From Eikenella sp963548155 (GTDB taxonomy: Bacteria; Pseudomonadota; Gammaproteobacteria; Burkholderiales; Neisseriaceae): a DNA stretch of 22,641 nt. Both the position numbers and the translations under genes were made by a program. The notes under the pieces were generated by a model that saw only the letters and a program-made list of their open reading frames with translations, made no database searches and was not told the origin of the DNA. The DNA lies in the NCBI GenBank assembly GCA_963548155.1, contig CAUUTP010000027.1, forward strand, positions 1 through 22,641. The letters run 5' to 3'. Below, in pieces: positions 20,971-22,641 of the stretch. Positions within the stretch are counted from its first letter, which is position 1, and the number at the start of each line of letters is the position of its first letter.

Positions 20971-22491
20971 ATGAATGAATCTCAACATACCGATACCCCC
21001 CAATTAGACGAAAGTCAGGTCATGGCAGTTCGTCGTGAAAAATTGGCTGAAATCCGCAAGCACGGCGTAGCGTTCCCGAACGACTTCCGTCGCAATGCTT
21101 TTGCCGGCGACCTGCAAAGCCAATACGGCGAACTGTCTAAGGAAGAGTTGGAAGAAAAGAACGTAACCGTCAAGGTAGCAGGCCGCATGATGCTGCAACG
21201 CGACATGGGTAAGGCCAGCTTCGCCACCCTGCAAGACGTTTCCGGCCAAATCCAGCTCTACGTAAACGACCAGGGTGTTGGTGAGAAGATTCACGAAGAG
21301 TTCAAGCACTGGGACTTGGGCGATATCCTCGGCGCAGAAGGCGTGCTGTTTAAAACCAACCACGGCGAGCTGACCGTACGCGTAAGCCAAATCCGCCTGT
21401 TGGCCAAAGCCCTGCGCCCCCTGCCTGATAAAGTGCACGGTCTGAAAGACCAGGAAACCCGCTACCGCCAGCGTTATGCCGATTTGATCGTAAACGCCGA
21501 ATCGCGCGAAGTTTTCAAAAAACGCGGCCGCATCATCCAAACCATCCGCAACTTCATGACTGGCGAGCAGTATCTTGAAGTGGAAACCCCGATGATGCAC
21601 CCGATTGCCGGTGGCGCAGCAGCCCGTCCGTTCGTTACCCACCACAACGCGCTGGACATCCCGCTGTTTATGCGAATTGCTCCCGAGCTCTATCTGAAAC
21701 GTTTGGTGGTAGGCGGCTTCGAGCGCGTGTTTGAAATCAACCGCAACTTCCGTAACGAAGGCGTGTCTGCCCGCCACAACCCCGAGTTCACCATGATGGA
21801 GTTCTACGAGGCATTCTCCGACTACCACCGCATGATGGACATGACCGAGGGCGTGATCCGCGCTTGCGCCAACGCCGTTTGCGGCAGCCTGCACGTTCCT
21901 TACAACGGTAAAGAAGTGGATTTGGAAAAACGCTTTGACCGCCTCACCATCGTAGACGCGATCAAAAAATACAATCCGCACTACACCGACGAGCAGCTGA
22001 ACGATGAAGAATGGCTGAAAAAAGAAGTGGTGAAACACGGCGAAGACCTGCCTGCCGCTCCTGGCATCGGCAGCCTGCAGCTGGCCTTGTTTGAAGGCTG
22101 CGCCGAAGGTAAGCTGTGGAACCCCACCTTCATCATCGATTATCCGGTTGAAGTGTCTCCCTTGGCTCGCGCTTCCGATACCAATCCGAAGCTCACCGAA
22201 CGTTTCGAACTGTTTGCAGTAGGCCGCGAGCTGGCCAACGGCTACTCAGAGTTGAACGACCCGGAAGACCAGGCTGATCGCTTCAGATCACAAGTGGCTC
22301 AGAAAGAAGCCGGCGACGATGAAGCCATGAACTACGACGCCGACTACATCCGCGCCATGGAATACGGCCTGCCGCCCACCGGCGGTTGCGGTATCGGTAT
22401 CGACCGCTTGGTAATGTTGCTGACCAATGCCCCGAGCATCCGCGACGTTATCCTGTTCCCGCATATGCGTCCGGAAGAAGGTCAGAACTAA
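20971..22491 (+). CDS. lysS: Lysyl-tRNA synthetase, class II
   Basis: 506 residues, the usual LysS length. An OB-fold anticodon-binding domain spans about residues 66-146 (VTVKVAGRMMLQRDMGKASF). Class II motif 1 is around FMTGEQYLEVETPMM (195-209), motif 2 is FRNEGVSARHNPEFTMMEF (260-278), and motif 3 GGCGIGIDRLVMLL (471-484). The enzyme charges tRNA-Lys in the cytoplasm. The frame runs open upstream to a GTG at 20938; the ATG at 20971 (MNESQHTDTPQ) gives the family length, and the ATG at 20962 is an alternative. The ribosome-binding site is weak (GGATGGATACC). It ends at a DUS-pair terminator. Confidence 0.97.
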   Translation: MNESQHTDTPQLDESQVMAVRREKLAEIRKHGVAFPNDFRRNAFAGDLQSQYGELSKEELEEKNVTVKVAGRMMLQRDMGKASFATLQDVSGQIQLYVNDQGVGEKIHEEFKHWDLGDILGAEGVLFKTNHGELTVRVSQIRLLAKALRPLPDKVHGLKDQETRYRQRYADLIVNAESREVFKKRGRIIQTIRNFMTGEQYLEVETPMMHPIAGGAAARPFVTHHNALDIPLFMRIAPELYLKRLVVGGFERVFEINRNFRNEGVSARHNPEFTMMEFYEAFSDYHRMMDMTEGVIRACANAVCGSLHVPYNGKEVDLEKRFDRLTIVDAIKKYNPHYTDEQLNDEEWLKKEVVKHGEDLPAAPGIGSLQLALFEGCAEGKLWNPTFIIDYPVEVSPLARASDTNPKLTERFELFAVGRELANGYSELNDPEDQADRFRSQVAQKEAGDDEAMNYDADYIRAMEYGLPPTGGCGIGIDRLVMLLTNAPSIRDVILFPHMRPEEGQN

Positions 22492-22506
22492 TCCTTCAGG
22501 CTTAAT

Positions 22507-22539
22507 CAAAGGCTACCTGAAATTTCAGGTAGCCTTTTT
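22507..22539 (+). terminator. DUS-pair intrinsic terminator after lysS
   Basis: AGGCTACCTGAA (22510-22521) and its complement (22524-22535) form a tight stem, preceded by AAA and followed by TTTT. Confidence 0.85.
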
Positions 22540-22559
22540 ATTGGCCGCTGCGCTTGTGA

Positions 22560-22571
22560 AGGCTACCTGAA
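22560..22571 (+). repeat. DUS near the window end
   Basis: Perfect AGGCTACCTGAA, 24 nt after the lysS terminator, unpaired in this window. Confidence 0.9.
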
Positions 22572-22598
22572 AAAATAGCTCTTTTCGGCATAAGTAAC

Positions 22599-22618
22599 AA
22601 AAAAGGTGCTAAAGCCCC
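22599..22618 (-). terminator. Possible terminator for a minus-strand gene to the right
   Basis: On the minus strand GGGGC and GCACC pair with one mismatch around TTTA and run into TTTTTT. It may end a gene beyond the window; 22623-22641 contains no visible coding sequence. Confidence 0.3.
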
Positions 22619-22641
22619 CCGCAAGCCTTATCCTGCAAGGC

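Noticed and set aside
21004..22038. 344-codon ORF antisense to lysS
   Set aside because: A shadow of the codon bias in lysS; the sense frame is an unmistakable synthetase.
22622..22641. GCCTT/AAGGC inverted repeat at the window edge
   Set aside because: Only 5-bp arms, and cut off by the window end, so no attachment site or element can be claimed.

Overview
This window looks like chromosomal DNA of an Eikenella species (Neisseriaceae). The strongest sign is the 12-mer AGGCTACCTGAA, the Eikenella dialect of the Neisseriaceae DNA uptake sequence (DUS). I count 17 perfect copies on the two strands, many of them as inverted pairs placed as transcription terminators. The proteins also resemble Neisseria orthologues from memory, and the gene order is betaproteobacterial.

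Layout. (1) 1-780, plus strand: the 3' end of metG, then a small unrecognised lipoprotein, each closed by a DUS-pair terminator. (2) 798-5647, minus strand: a five-helix membrane protein, a divergent photolyase overlapping waaF (LPS heptosyltransferase II), a small zf-CHCC zinc protein, and the azlC-azlD branched-chain amino acid exporter pair. A 105-bp imperfect inverted-repeat element lies upstream of waaF. (3) 6043-19502, minus strand: 28 translation and secretion genes in the order rplC-rplD-rplW-rplB-rpsS-rplV-rpsC-rplP-rpmC-rpsQ / rplN-rplX-rplE-rpsN-rpsH-rplF-rplR-rpsE-rpmD-rplO-secY-infA-rpmJ / rpsM-rpsK-rpsD-rpoA-rplQ. These match the E. coli S10, spc and alpha blocks, except that rpsJ is not at the head and infA sits between secY and rpmJ. 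(4) 19811-22491, plus strand: a YafJ-type glutamine amidotransferase and lysS, divergent from the ribosomal cluster.

The ribosomal cluster is visibly AT-richer than its flanks and has no DUS for about 13.4 kb (4637-18075). Most genes in it overlap or nearly touch. The exceptions are where regulation is likely: the structured leader in front of rplC, the hairpin-rich rpsQ-rplN gap, a palindrome at the rplO-secY junction, and the rpsM leader.

I see no CRISPR array, prophage, transposase, rRNA or tRNA, and no clear new multi-gene system. The items most worth checking are the structured rplC leader (with rpsJ missing), the rpsQ-rplN hairpin array, the inverted-repeat element at 3920-4024, the divergent photolyase, and a 35-codon CPxCG mini-ORF in the lysS leader.
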